A DNA stretch of 64,000 bases from NCBI RefSeq assembly GCF_023634845.1, contig NZ_JAMLJL010000012.1:62001-126000 (forward strand), written 5' to 3'. Below the pieces are notes generated by a model. That model ran no database searches. It worked only from the letters and a program-made list of their open reading frames with translations, and was not told the DNA's origin. This document shows, piece after piece, positions 50,230-59,246 of this stretch; position 1 is the first letter of the stretch, and the number at the start of each line of letters is the position of its first letter. The position numbers were made by a program, and so were the translations under genes. The DNA comes from Flavobacterium amniphilum (GTDB lineage Bacteria; Bacteroidota; Bacteroidia; Flavobacteriales; Flavobacteriaceae).

Positions 50230-50952
50230 ATGAGTACATTTATTTTAGTCCATGGTTCGTGGCACAGCGCCTGGAATTGGCACAAAGTAGTTCCGGTTTT
50301 GGAAAGAGAAGGACACAAAGCGATTTCCATTGACTTACCGGGTATGGGAAGGGACAAAACACCTATTGAAGAAGTTACACTTGAAGTTGCCGTTAACAAA
50401 TTGATTAAAATAATTGACCAACAGGAAGGACAAGTCATTCTGGTCGGGCACAGTAAAAACGGCATCATGATTTCACAGGCTGCCGAATACAGATCACATA
50501 AAATCGAGAAATTAATTTACCTGGCGGCTTATTTGATTCCCGATGGCAAAACACAGGCGGAGTATTCGGCACTGGACACCGAAGGCGTTTTAAAACCATA
50601 TGTTACCCGATATCCGGAAACCAATTCGCATACGTTACAACACGAGATTTATAAAGAAGGTTTGTACCACGATTGTGACGATGATATCACAGAAATGGCC
50701 AAATGCATCTTAAGCCATGAAAGTATGGCCACAGCAATTACTCCCTTACAACTCACCGACGGCAATTACGGCAGTATACCGCGTTACTACATCGAATGCA
50801 CCGAAGATAAAGCGGTTACACCTTTCATCCAACGCAAGATGTACACCGAACTGCCTTGCAAAAAAGTATACCAAATGACGACCAGCCACTCGCCTTTCTT
50901 CAGCCGTCCAAATGAATTGTGTGCGATTATTACTGAAATTGCCGCTAACTGA
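50230..50952 (+). CDS. alpha/beta hydrolase
   Basis: A 240-aa hydrolase of the plant-esterase-like (salicylate/nitrile-lyase) branch. VHGSWHSAWNWHKV (about 6-19) is the oxyanion region, GHSKNGIMIS (about 77-86) the nucleophile elbow with Ser79, and the TSHSPFFSRP end (about 218-227) supplies the His. A Glu/Asp acid lies in CTEDKAVTP. Substrate unknown. It follows the AraC-MGMT gene by 75 bp. Confidence 0.83.
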   Translation: MSTFILVHGSWHSAWNWHKVVPVLEREGHKAISIDLPGMGRDKTPIEEVTLEVAVNKLIKIIDQQEGQVILVGHSKNGIMISQAAEYRSHKIEKLIYLAAYLIPDGKTQAEYSALDTEGVLKPYVTRYPETNSHTLQHEIYKEGLYHDCDDDITEMAKCILSHESMATAITPLQLTDGNYGSIPRYYIECTEDKAVTPFIQRKMYTELPCKKVYQMTTSHSPFFSRPNELCAIITEIAAN

Positions 50953-50971
50953 TTGGATTAACAAAAGCTTC

Positions 50972-51008
50972 CGCTCTGCAATTCTGATGGGAATCAGGAT
51001 TGTGGAGC
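50972..51008. repeat. degenerate REP-like palindrome
   Basis: CTCTGCAATTCTGAT...ATCAGGATTGTGGAG resembles the CTCCGCAATCCCGAT...ATCGGGATTGCGGAG palindrome with several changes. It lies between the hydrolase stop and the next promoter. Confidence 0.45.
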
Positions 51009-51023
51009 TGATAAAGTTTATTC

Positions 51024-51053
51024 TTGCTTTACGCTGCTATTTGGATATATTTG
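51024..51053 (+). promoter_or_regulatory. Bacteroidota-type promoter
   Basis: TTG (51024-51026), 19-bp spacer, TATATTTG (51046-51053): a full match to the consensus, 20 bp before the lipoprotein ATG at 51074. Confidence 0.78.
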
Positions 51054-51073
51054 CAATTCAAATTTCCCCAAAG

Positions 51074-51913
51074 ATGATCCAAAGAACTATTCTTCCTTTT
51101 GTTTTGATTTTATTGCTGACAGGCTGTGGTAAATCTAATGACGCACCTGAATTTGTTGAAAAAGAAAGGGCAGACAGTATTTTTAGTGAGGCAAAAGATG
51201 ATGGCCGTAACACAAAAAAGGATACAACAGCCATTCCGAATTTCCCTACTGAAGAAGATATGTCTCTGGAACTACTTTTGGCCGGCGGTGTTTTTCATGA
51301 CGACGAAGTAAAGGAAGGTTCAGATACTAAAAGTTGGATGGGCATTTTTGAAACCAAAAACGGCTTCCTCCTGGCAGAAACCAAAATTACCATGGCCCAT
51401 GCACATGATGCCATTCTTGATGAAACTGAAGACGATAAAACCGGATGGGAAATCGATACCACATTAAAAGACACTTGCCTTTATTTAATTGAAAAGATTC
51501 CTTCTTTAACCGAACGGAAAATAAAAACGGTTAAAGTCCCGGAAACCATCCTGCCGAAAAAGAAATTCAAGTTTACCTTTTCAGGTAATCAGTATACCCT
51601 TTCTGCGGAAGGAACAATGAAAAAACAGGATGAAGAATCGGATTATGAAGTACTAACTGATTACAGGCTTTATTTAACGGCTAACATCAACGGAAAAGAC
51701 CATACTGCACTTCTTGTGGCCCAGGATATATTTGATGACCAGATGATTAAAATTCTTTTTGCAGGTGATATCGATGGTGACGGGAAACTCGACCTGATCA
51801 TTGATACTTCGTATCATTACAACATGGGAAGACCTACCCTATATTTATCAAAACCGGCAGACGACAATCAAATTATAAAGCCTGTGGGCATGTTCACGTT
51901 TGTGGGTTGCTAA
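51074..51913 (+). CDS. lipoprotein with calcium-loop-like motif, unknown function
   Basis: A 279-aa protein with lipobox LLTGC (Cys18). ATG 51074 was chosen because the promoter lies just upstream and the longer frame from 50912 overlaps the hydrolase gene. The C-terminal part contains AGDIDGDGKLDLIIDTSYHYN (about 231-251), a Dx[DN]xDG loop like FG-GAP or VCBS repeats. The acidic spacer after the Cys is typical. No defined family. Confidence 0.72.
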   Translation: MIQRTILPFVLILLLTGCGKSNDAPEFVEKERADSIFSEAKDDGRNTKKDTTAIPNFPTEEDMSLELLLAGGVFHDDEVKEGSDTKSWMGIFETKNGFLLAETKITMAHAHDAILDETEDDKTGWEIDTTLKDTCLYLIEKIPSLTERKIKTVKVPETILPKKKFKFTFSGNQYTLSAEGTMKKQDEESDYEVLTDYRLYLTANINGKDHTALLVAQDIFDDQMIKILFAGDIDGDGKLDLIIDTSYHYNMGRPTLYLSKPADDNQIIKPVGMFTFVGC

Positions 51914-52011
51914 ACAAACTGTTAAAAAAACTTATTTCTTAACTTAATATCAGTCTGTTAGCTTTAAGTAATATTGTGCTTTTATTAACAGGCATAGTAT
52001 TTATATTTGTG

Positions 52012-52019
52012 ACTTTAAC
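52012..52019 (+). promoter_or_regulatory. -7 box for the SIMPL gene
   Basis: TATATTTG, 57 bp before the ATG. Confidence 0.45.
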
Positions 52020-52076
52020 ACTAAAAATCCCGCTAATAAAAGCTCTTGGGACATTTTATAACTTAAAGCACAAAAC

Positions 52077-52775
52077 ATGAAAAAACTGTCTTTACTTGTA
52101 TTGGTTTGCATAAGCCATCTTTCCTTTTCTCAAACGCCAAATGTTCCGCAACAAGCTTTTATCGAAGTGACAGGTACAGCTAAAAAGGAAATCGAACCCA
52201 ACCAGATTTATATTTCCATTACGCTGACGGAAAAGTCAATCGACAATAAAAAATATACGATCGAAGCACAGGAAGCTAAACTAAACCATATTTTAACCGA
52301 GTTAAACATCCCGAAATCAAAGCTCACCCTTGCTGATTTCAGTTCTTCAGCCATTACCCAAAAAAGAAAGGAAATTGGTATTGTGCAAAATAAGAAGTTT
52401 AATTTAGTATTGGAATCAGGCAGGCAGGTTTCTGATTTGTTTGATAAACTTTTTAGTGCCAATATCAAAGAAGCGGATGTGACCAGAATTGACCATACCG
52501 ATATTTTGGCTTATAACAAGGAAGTACGTATTGATGCTGTTAAAGCGGCTAAAACAAAGGCAGAATATCTTTTGAACGCAGTAGGGAATAAATTGGGAAA
52601 ACCGCTTGAAATTGTTGAAGAACAAGATTCAAATGATTTTAATTATTACAGAGGAAATGTATATAACGAAGAATTTAATGCGAATGTTTCGAATACTGCG
52701 TCTCCTCTTTCCAGCAGTGAATTCAAAAAAATAACAGTTACGTTTTCGTATAAAGTAAAGTATGCGATTGAGTAG
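52077..52775 (+). CDS. SIMPL (DUF541) domain secreted protein
   Basis: A 232-aa periplasmic protein with signal peptide 1-18 (LSFSQ). IEVTGTAKKEIEPNQIYISI (about 28-47) is the start signature of the SIMPL domain, continuing through DVTRIDHTDI and ARTKAEYL-like AAKTKAEYLLNAVG. E. coli YggE is the model member. Role in envelope or oxidative-stress protection is suggested for the family but not proven. Confidence 0.87.
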   Translation: MKKLSLLVLVCISHLSFSQTPNVPQQAFIEVTGTAKKEIEPNQIYISITLTEKSIDNKKYTIEAQEAKLNHILTELNIPKSKLTLADFSSSAITQKRKEIGIVQNKKFNLVLESGRQVSDLFDKLFSANIKEADVTRIDHTDILAYNKEVRIDAVKAAKTKAEYLLNAVGNKLGKPLEIVEEQDSNDFNYYRGNVYNEEFNANVSNTASPLSSSEFKKITVTFSYKVKYAIE

Positions 52776-52830
52776 ATTTATGCCTGAACAAGCTCTGCCA
52801 TTACTTTCTGTTTGAGCTAACTTAAAAATA

Positions 52831-52860
52831 AAAAAACTCCCTGCAACCAAACAGGGAGTT
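52831..52860 (-). terminator. intrinsic terminator (minus strand)
   Basis: AACTCCCTG (52835-52843) and CAGGGAGTT (52852-52860), 8-nt loop; A run on its left gives a T run on the minus strand. Confidence 0.8.
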
Positions 52861-52945
52861 CAGTAACCAAACAAACTATGAAATTGTTGTTTATTTAACC
52901 AACCATAGTTAAGATGTAAAGTCGTACAAAAGGTTGCGTAAAAAA
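52831..52945 (-). ncRNA. candidate small RNA on the minus strand
   Basis: Between the SIMPL gene and sucD, the minus strand contains a hairpin AACTATG...CATAGTT (about 52875-52911) and ends at a terminator (52835-52860) with a T run. It follows the sucD terminator, so it would need its own promoter, which I could not identify with confidence. It might instead be a second terminator behind sucD. Confidence 0.3.
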
Positions 52946-52950
52946 AAATA

Positions 52951-52982
52951 AAAAAAAGCGAATCTTTTTTGATCCGCTTTTT
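52951..52982 (-). terminator. intrinsic terminator of sucD
   Basis: AAAAGCG...ATC and GAT...CGCTTTT (52954-52964 and 52971-52982) around TTTTTT, with a T run on the minus strand, 24 bp after the sucD stop. Confidence 0.82.
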
Positions 52983-53006
52983 AATATGTTGATTTTAAGA
53001 CTTTTA

Positions 53007-53879
53007 TTATCCTAAAACTTCTTTAACTTTTTTACCGATTTCAGCCGGAGAGTCAACAACGTGGATTCCATTTTCTCTCATGATGCGTTTTTTAGCTTCA
53101 GCTGTATCATCAGCACCACCAACGATTGCACCTGCATGACCCATAGTTCTTCCTTTAGGAGCAGTTTCACCAGCGATGAAACCTACAACTGGTTTGCGGT
53201 TACCGTCAGCTTTAATCCATTTAGCAGCATCCGCTTCTAATTGACCACCGATTTCACCAATCATGATGATACATTCTGTTTCAGGATCGTTCATCAATAA
53301 TTCAACAGCTTCTTTAGTTGTTGTTCCGATGATTGGATCACCACCGATACCGATTGCTGTTGTGATACCGAATCCCTGACGTACAACCTGATCAGCAGCT
53401 TCGTATGTTAAAGTTCCTGATTTAGAAACGATACCAACTTTTCCTTTTTTGAAAACGAAACCTGGCATGATACCCACTTTAGCTTCTTCCGGAGTGATTA
53501 CACCAGGACAGTTAGGACCTACTAAACGACAGTCTTTACCTTTGATGTAGTCATATGCAGTAATCATATCCGATACAGGGATACCTTCAGTAATACAGAT
53601 GATTACTTTGATACCTGCGTCAGCAGCTTCCATGATAGCATCCGCAGCAAATGCAGGCGGAACGAAGATGATAGAAGTATCTGCACCCGCTTGGTCAACT
53701 GCGTCTTTAACCGTGTTGAAAACCGGACGCTCCAAGTGAGAAGTTCCACCTTTACCAGGAGTTACACCACCTACAACGTTTGTTCCGTATTCGATCATTT
53801 GAGAAGCATGGAAAGTACCTTCACTTCCTGTAAAACCCTGAACGATTATCTTTGAATCTTTATTTACTAAAACACTCAT
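53007..53879 (-). CDS. sucD: succinyl-CoA synthetase, alpha subunit
   Basis: TCA-cycle enzyme subunit, 290 aa, the usual length. [12 protein letters not shown] (about 14-25) is the CoA-binding start, [12 protein letters not shown] (about 119-130) the core, and [13 protein letters not shown] (about 241-253) includes the phosphohistidine loop. Its partner sucC is not adjacent, which is normal in Flavobacteria. Strong promoter and terminator make it monocistronic. Confidence 0.96.
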   Translation of the reverse strand: MSVLVNKDSKIIVQGFTGSEGTFHASQMIEYGTNVVGGVTPGKGGTSHLERPVFNTVKDAVDQAGADTSIIFVPPAFAADAIMEAADAGIKVIICITEGIPVSDMITAYDYIKGKDCRLVGPNCPGVITPEEAKVGIMPGFVFKKGKVGIVSKSGTLTYEAADQVVRQGFGITTAIGIGGDPIIGTTTKEAVELLMNDPETECIIMIGEIGGQLEADAAKWIKADGNRKPVVGFIAGETAPKGRTMGHAGAIVGGADDTAEAKKRIMRENGIHVVDSPAEIGKKVKEVLG

Positions 53880-53911
53880 ATTATTGCTTGTTATGTTTAT
53901 TTTTTGTGTTG

Positions 53912-53940
53912 CAAAAGTAAGTTTTTATATCTACTCGCAA
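53912..53940 (-). promoter_or_regulatory. Bacteroidota-type promoter of sucD
   Basis: On the minus strand TTG (53940-53938), 18-bp spacer, TACTTTTG (53919-53912), 33 bp before the start codon. Confidence 0.72.
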
Positions 53941-54019
53941 AAATTATTTTCACTTAAAATTCCAAACTCTGATTTCTATTTATAAACTATTTGGATTTTG
54001 GAATTTAGTTCTTGTAATT

Positions 54020-54382
54020 TTAATATAGTTGGCTCATCTGATAGCCGTAAAACAATTTATCATCCTTTATTTCCCAGATGGTTATAAATGAGGCCAACAG
54101 GACTTCTTCAGACGGGTTTTCGATTGTTTTTCCGTAATGTTTGTAACGGATGGTTACGGTTTTATCATCTTTTAACAGATGGGAAATGTCACTGCGCATG
54201 GAAATGTACGTCCGTTCCAGTTCTTTGGTCAACAATATGATGTCTTTCTTGCGCATTTTAAGAAAACCTTTACTGCTGTTCCATTCCAGTGTGATTTCGG
54301 GATGTAAATATTCTTCCAAGCGCGCACTGTTATACAATGCATCGGAAGAATAAATTTCTTCGATGAATTTCCTAACCTTCAT
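54020..54382 (-). CDS. nuclear-transport-factor-2-like (SnoaL) protein
   Basis: A 120-aa cytoplasmic single domain. [19 protein letters not shown] is followed by a cone-shaped alpha+beta fold with [15 protein letters not shown] and [22 protein letters not shown]2-like proteins of this size may be enzymes or binding proteins; here no catalytic signature is clear. The longer frame (to 54493) lies inside the lpxD-like gene, so the start at 54382, overlapping that gene by 11 bp, is preferred. Translationally coupled to the lipid A gene cluster end. Confidence 0.75.
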   Translation of the reverse strand: MKVRKFIEEIYSSDALYNSARLEEYLHPEITLEWNSSKGFLKMRKKDIILLTKELERTYISMRSDISHLLKDDKTVTIRYKHYGKTIENPSEEVLLASFITIWEIKDDKLFYGYQMSQLY

Positions 54383-55313
54383 TCTGATTGAGTTTATTGA
54401 GTATTTCAGGTATTTTTTTGACGTTTGCCAATTGTTTAAGCTTTTCACGTGATTCTTCCACCGGTGTCCCGAAATAGGTTTTTCCTCCGTCAATTGACTT
54501 GGTTACCCCGGTTTGTCCCATTACAACTGCTTTGGCACCAATGCGGATTCCGCTGGTTGTACCTACCTGCCCCCAAAGGGTTACCTCATCTTCAATAACC
54601 ACACAACCTGCAATTCCGGTTTGTGATGCAATCAGACATTTTTTACCAATAAAGGTATCATGCCCCACGTGCACCTGATTATCGATTTTTGTTCCTGCAC
54701 CAATAGTGGTATCACCTGTAACGCCTTTATCAATGGTACACAGTGCTCCGATACCTACATTATCTTCGATAACAACTCTTCCTCCGGATATCAATTGGTC
54801 AAAACCTTCCGGTCTCTTCTTGTAATAAAACGCATCAGCTCCTAAAATAGTCCCTGAATGAATAATTACATTATCTCCTATAACTGTATTGTCATAAATG
54901 GAAACATTGGAATGAATCAGACAATTCTTTCCGATGGTTACATTGTTACCCACAAAGCTATTCGGCTGTATAATTGTGCCTTCCCCTATTTGGGCAGAAG
55001 CAGCAATCGCAACATTTGAAGCCTGAAAGGGTCTGAAGTGATTGGTTAGTTTATTGAAATCCCTGAATGGGTCATCAGAAATCAATAAAGCTTTACCATC
55101 AGGACAGTCAACCTCCTTGTTGATTAAAACAATGGTTGCCGCCGATTGTAAAGCTTTATCGTAATATTTAGGATGGTCCACAAACACTATATCTCCAGGT
55201 TCGACAACGTGAATTTCATTCATTCCCAGAACCTGAAACTGTTCACTACCAACGAATTTACAGTCAATGATAGCGGCAATTTCTTTTAAAGTATGTGCTT
55301 GGGGAAACTTCAT
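54372..55313 (-). CDS. second LpxD-type UDP-3-O-acylglucosamine N-acyltransferase
   Basis: A 313-aa left-handed beta-helix acyltransferase. The N-terminal 100 residues are the LpxD uridine-binding domain ([13 protein letters not shown] region) and the rest is hexapeptide repeats ([30 protein letters not shown]). The catalytic-region HVGHD lies near residue 216. It is distinct from the lpxD at 58196, sharing the fold and the DNQ(V/I) segment only. Flavobacteria often carry this second copy; it may use a different acyl chain or sugar. Located 96 bp after efp. Confidence 0.82.
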   Translation of the reverse strand: MKFPQAHTLKEIAAIIDCKFVGSEQFQVLGMNEIHVVEPGDIVFVDHPKYYDKALQSAATIVLINKEVDCPDGKALLISDDPFRDFNKLTNHFRPFQASNVAIAASAQIGEGTIIQPNSFVGNNVTIGKNCLIHSNVSIYDNTVIGDNVIIHSGTILGADAFYYKKRPEGFDQLISGGRVVIEDNVGIGALCTIDKGVTGDTTIGAGTKIDNQVHVGHDTFIGKKCLIASQTGIAGCVVIEDEVTLWGQVGTTSGIRIGAKAVVMGQTGVTKSIDGGKTYFGTPVEESREKLKQLANVKKIPEILNKLNQNEG

Positions 55314-55409
55314 ATTTTTCTAAGTAATTAGTGATTAGTAAAGAGCAATTAGTGAAAAGTGATTAATCCTTAGCTATTGTAAAAGAATAATTCCCTTCAG
55401 ATATCAATA

Positions 55410-55970
55410 CTAAACTCTTTCCATGTATTTACCTGTAGCAGTATCAATCTTTATTTTATCACCTTCGTTGATGAACAAAGGAACGTTGATACTTGCTCCT
55501 GTTTCAACAGTTGCAGGTTTAGTTGCATTAGTTGCTGTATTTCCTTTTATTCCTGGTTCTGCGTACGTTACTTCAAGAACAATTGAAGCTGGCATATCCA
55601 CTGATAAAGGCAAATCAGTTTCAGTATTGATCTGAACCATTACGTTAGTTCCTTCTTTCAATAATTCAGGTGCATCAAGGATATCTTTGTTCAAAGTGAT
55701 TTGTTCGAAAGACTCATTGTTCATGAAATGGAAATCGTTTCCTTCTGCATATAAGAATTGGAAAGTGTGTGTTTCAACACGTACCACATCAATTTTATGT
55801 CCAGCTGAAAATGTATTATCCAACACTTTTCCAGAAGTTAAACTTTTCAATTTAGTTCTTACGAAAGCAGGTCCTTTTCCTGGTTTTACGTGAAGGAATT
55901 CTATGATTTTGTAGATATCGTGGTTGAACTTAATACATAATCCGTTTCTGATGTCTGCCGTACTTGCCAT
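55410..55970 (-). CDS. efp: elongation factor P
   Basis: A 186-aa translation factor that rescues ribosomes stalled at polyproline. MASTADIRNG start, the loop KPGKGPAF with the modifiable Lys32, and the C-terminal DKIKIDTATGKYMERV are all standard. It sits in the lipid A gene cluster between lpxA and the second lpxD-like gene, an arrangement typical of Flavobacteriaceae. Confidence 0.96.
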   Translation of the reverse strand: MASTADIRNGLCIKFNHDIYKIIEFLHVKPGKGPAFVRTKLKSLTSGKVLDNTFSAGHKIDVVRVETHTFQFLYAEGNDFHFMNNESFEQITLNKDILDAPELLKEGTNVMVQINTETDLPLSVDMPASIVLEVTYAEPGIKGNTATNATKPATVETGASINVPLFINEGDKIKIDTATGKYMERV

Positions 55971-56005
55971 TTTGTGTATATAAATGTTATTGTTTGTAAA
56001 AAATA

Positions 56006-56788
56006 TTAAACTCCTGTGTATCCTTTCATGATACCTCTTGATGAATTTCTGATAAAGTCAAGGATTTCATCACGCTCCGGAGTTGCCTCCATTTCTGCTT
56101 CTATTTTAGCCAAAGCCTGTGTGGTGTTGAAATTCTTTTGGTAAAGAATTCGGTAAATATCCTGAATCTCCCTGATTTTTTCAGTGGTGAATCCTCTTCT
56201 TCTCAATCCAACCGAATTGATTCCGATAAATGAAAGTGGTTCTTTTGCTGCTTTTGTATAAGGCGGAACGTCTTTTCTCACTAAAGATCCACCTGAAATC
56301 ATGGCGTGATCACCAATTGAAATAAACTGGTGTACCGCTGCCAAACCTCCAATAATAGCATAATTCCCAACAGTTACGTGTCCGGCTAATGCTACTCCGT
56401 TTACTACGATGGCATTATCTCCGATATGACAATCGTGTGCAATGTGTGCTGTTGCCATTACTAAACAGTTGTTACCGATTTTGGTTTGTCCCGATGCGAT
56501 GGTTCCTCTGTTAATGGTTACACATTCACGGATGGTTGTATTATCTCCAATTACGGCCAGTGATTCTTCCCCACCGAATTTTAAATCCTGTGGTACAGCC
56601 GAAATAACGGCTCCCGGAAAAATATTACAGTTTTTACCGATTCTGGCACCTTCCATGATGGTTACGTTTGAACCAATCCAGGTTCCTTCTCCAATAACCA
56701 CATTGTTATGAATAGTTGTAAAAGGCTCAATTACTACATTTTTAGCAATTTTTGCGCCTGGATGAACATATGCTAATGGTTGATTCAT
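56006..56788 (-). CDS. lpxA: acyl-ACP--UDP-N-acetylglucosamine O-acyltransferase
   Basis: First enzyme of lipid A synthesis, 260 aa. MNQPLAYVHPGAKIAKNV leads into hexapeptide repeats (IGEGTWIGSNV, IGKNCNIFPG); TAHIAHDCHIGDNAI (about 112-126) holds the catalytic His; the C-terminal helical domain (GLRRRGFTTEKIREI) is typical. 35 bp upstream of efp and 16 bp downstream of the lpxC-fabZ fusion. Confidence 0.95.
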   Translation of the reverse strand: MNQPLAYVHPGAKIAKNVVIEPFTTIHNNVVIGEGTWIGSNVTIMEGARIGKNCNIFPGAVISAVPQDLKFGGEESLAVIGDNTTIRECVTINRGTIASGQTKIGNNCLVMATAHIAHDCHIGDNAIVVNGVALAGHVTVGNYAIIGGLAAVHQFISIGDHAMISGGSLVRKDVPPYTKAAKEPLSFIGINSVGLRRRGFTTEKIREIQDIYRILYQKNFNTTQALAKIEAEMEATPERDEILDFIRNSSRGIMKGYTGV

Positions 56789-56804
56789 TTGTTACTCTGT
56801 TGCT

Positions 56805-58193
56805 TTATTGTTTTTTTACGATTTGTGCCATTAATTCGGCTTCAGCCACCAATTTACCGTTTGCGAAAGCATAAGCCTGCATATGGCAGATTCCTCTGCG
56901 GATTGGTGAAAGCAAATCCAATTTAAATATTAATGTATCGCCCGGTAAAACTTTATGCTTGAACTTTACATTATCGATTTTCATGAAATACGTCAGGTAA
57001 TTTTCCGGATCCGGAACAGTACTTAGAATTAAGATACCTCCGGTTTGTGCCATCGCTTCAACGATTAAAACACCCGGCATAACCGGTGCCCCCGGGAAGT
57101 GCCCCACGAAGAAATCTTCGTTCATGGTCACATTTTTCAAACCTACCACATGCGTATCAGACATTTCAAGGATACGGTCAACCAATAAAAATGGCGGACG
57201 GTGTGGCAACATGGCCATGATCTTGTGAATGTCCATTAACGGTTCCTGGTTCAAATCATAAACCGGTACATTATTACGTTGCTCGTTTTTAATGATTTTT
57301 GCCATTTTTTTCGCGAATTGTGTATTCACGAAGTGCCCTGGTTTGTTAGCGATGATTTTACCTTTGATTTTAGTACCAATTAAAGATAAATCACCGATTA
57401 CGTCTAATAATTTGTGACGTGCGGCCTCATTTGGATAATGAAGCGTTAAGTTATCTAAAACCCCGTTTGGAGTAACTGAAATCTTTTCTTTACCGAAAGC
57501 AACTTTTAATTTATCCATGGTTTCCGGAGACAATTCCTTGTCTACATAAACGATGGCATTGTTCAAATCACCTCCTTTAATTAATCCGTTTTCCAACAAC
57601 ATTTCCAGTTCGTGTAAGAAACTGAAGGTACGGCAATCGGCTATTTCTGATTTGAATTCGGAGATTCCTTTCATGCTCGCGTTTTGGGTTCCCAGAACTT
57701 TTGTTCCGAAATCAACCATTGCAGTTACCTGATACTCATCGGCAGGGATAACTGTAATCTCACTTCCGGTTGTTTCATCGGTATATGAAATTACTTCTTT
57801 AACTGTATATACGTATCTTTCTGCATCCTGCTCTACGATTCCCGCTTTTTCAATTGCTTCCACAAAATATTTGGAAGAACCGTCCATAATAGGCAATTCA
57901 GAAGCATCCAACTCAATAATCACGTTATCGATATCACTTCCGACAAAAGCAGCCAATACATGCTCAGGAGTTTGAATCATTACTCCTAATTTTTCAAGAT
58001 TAGTTCCTCTTTGTGTATTGACAACATACGCTGCATCTGCTTCGATAACTGGCTGTCCTTCCAAATCCACACGGATAAAAGTATAGCCGTTGTTAATAGG
58101 TGCAGGCTTAAAAGTCATTGTTACTTCTTTACCTGTGTGTAATCCAACTCCTTTAAGAGTAATTTCCGATTGAATGGTTTTTTGCTTAACCAT
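56805..58193 (-). CDS. lpxC/fabZ: bifunctional LpxC deacetylase / FabZ dehydratase
   Basis: A 462-aa fusion specific to Bacteroidota. Residues about 1-305 are LpxC, the Zn-dependent deacetylase of lipid A synthesis (QSEITLKGVGLHTGK, PIMDGSSKYFVEAIE, and AARHKLLDVIGDLSLIG with zinc ligands). Residues about 320-462 are FabZ (MLPHRPPFLLVDRI and GHFPGAPVMPGVLIVEAMAQ, active-site His). The fusion couples lipid A and fatty-acid synthesis, which compete for the same acyl-ACP. Between lpxD and lpxA, 2 and 16 bp gaps. Confidence 0.96.
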   Translation of the reverse strand: MVKQKTIQSEITLKGVGLHTGKEVTMTFKPAPINNGYTFIRVDLEGQPVIEADAAYVVNTQRGTNLEKLGVMIQTPEHVLAAFVGSDIDNVIIELDASELPIMDGSSKYFVEAIEKAGIVEQDAERYVYTVKEVISYTDETTGSEITVIPADEYQVTAMVDFGTKVLGTQNASMKGISEFKSEIADCRTFSFLHELEMLLENGLIKGGDLNNAIVYVDKELSPETMDKLKVAFGKEKISVTPNGVLDNLTLHYPNEAARHKLLDVIGDLSLIGTKIKGKIIANKPGHFVNTQFAKKMAKIIKNEQRNNVPVYDLNQEPLMDIHKIMAMLPHRPPFLLVDRILEMSDTHVVGLKNVTMNEDFFVGHFPGAPVMPGVLIVEAMAQTGGILILSTVPDPENYLTYFMKIDNVKFKHKVLPGDTLIFKLDLLSPIRRGICHMQAYAFANGKLVAEAELMAQIVKKQ

Positions 58194-58195
58194 GA

Positions 58196-59215
58196 TTAGT
58201 TGTTTTTCTTTTTTAGTTCTTCTATTTCTGAAACAATTTTAGGTAAGTTTTTGAAATGTACATACGATTTGTTGTAATCGCTGTAATTTAATGCCGGACT
58301 TCCCTGCAATGTTTCATTGTCTTTTATATTTCTTCCCACTCCGGTTTGTGCCTGAATGCGGACTCCGTTACCTACAACAAGATGTCCTGCAATTCCAACC
58401 TGACCACCAATCATACAGTTTTTACCGATTTTTGTTGATCCTGCTACTCCCGTTTGTGCTGCAATAACCGTATTTTCACCAATTTCCACATTGTGTGCAA
58501 TCTGAATCTGATTATCCAATTTCACACCTTTACGGATGATGGTAGACCCCAAAGTCGCACGGTCAATTGTCGTTCCGGCCCCAATATCAACATTGTCCTC
58601 CAGGATAACATTCCCTATTTGCGGTACTTTGCTGTATTCTCCGTTTTCATTCGGTGCAAAACCAAATCCGTCGGCACCAACAATGGCTCCGGAATGGATG
58701 GTACAATTTTTCCCGATTATTGTTTCGGAATAAATCTTGGCGCCTGCAAAAATAATAGTATTATCTCCAATTACCACATTATCACCCACAAAAGAATTCG
58801 GATAAATTTTAACATTGTCACCTATGACTACATTTTCACCTATATAACTGAAACTTCCCAAATAGAAGTTTGCCCCGTGCACAGCTGTTTCTGACAGAAC
58901 ACAAGGCACCTCAACCCCAACTTTATTGAGCTTGATCTGATTGTAAAATTCCAGTAGTTTTGAAAATGATTTATATGCGTCATCCACCTTGATCAAGGTT
59001 GTCGCGATTTCACCTTCAGGAACAAAAGTATTATTAACAATAGTGATTGTCGCTTTTGTTTCGTAGATGTAATTGATATATTTAGGGTTTGCTAAAAATG
59101 TTAAGGAACCTTCTGTTCCTTCTTCAATTTTAGACAATTTAGAAACTTCCGCGTTTGGATTTCCCACCACTTCACCTTCTAAGATCCCTGCTATTTGCTC
59201 GGCCGTAAATTTCAT
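58196..59215 (-). CDS. lpxD: UDP-3-O-acylglucosamine N-acyltransferase
   Basis: Third enzyme of lipid A synthesis, 339 aa, the normal LpxD length. N-terminal uridine-binding domain with [17 protein letters not shown] (about 33-49); hexapeptide beta-helix with [14 protein letters not shown] and [16 protein letters not shown] (catalytic His in IAHN); a C-terminal helix (LKKKNN end). First of a tight series lpxD, lpxC-fabZ, lpxA, efp. A TACTTTTG box lies only 6 bp before the start codon. Confidence 0.95.
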   Translation of the reverse strand: MKFTAEQIAGILEGEVVGNPNAEVSKLSKIEEGTEGSLTFLANPKYINYIYETKATITIVNNTFVPEGEIATTLIKVDDAYKSFSKLLEFYNQIKLNKVGVEVPCVLSETAVHGANFYLGSFSYIGENVVIGDNVKIYPNSFVGDNVVIGDNTIIFAGAKIYSETIIGKNCTIHSGAIVGADGFGFAPNENGEYSKVPQIGNVILEDNVDIGAGTTIDRATLGSTIIRKGVKLDNQIQIAHNVEIGENTVIAAQTGVAGSTKIGKNCMIGGQVGIAGHLVVGNGVRIQAQTGVGRNIKDNETLQGSPALNYSDYNKSYVHFKNLPKIVSEIEELKKKNN

Positions 59216-59220
59216 TAGGA

Positions 59221-59228
59221 CAAAAGTA
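59221..59228 (-). promoter_or_regulatory. -7 box very close to the lpxD start
   Basis: TACTTTTG on the minus strand (59228 to 59221), 6 bp before ATG; if used, the transcript would be leaderless or nearly so. No -33 TTG is evident. Confidence 0.4.
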
Positions 59229-59246
59229 TAAATTTTTAATGAAAAT

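Noticed and set aside
50912..51073. Extended start of the lipoprotein overlapping the hydrolase gene
   Set aside because: It would bury the lipobox, and a full consensus promoter sits just before ATG 51074.
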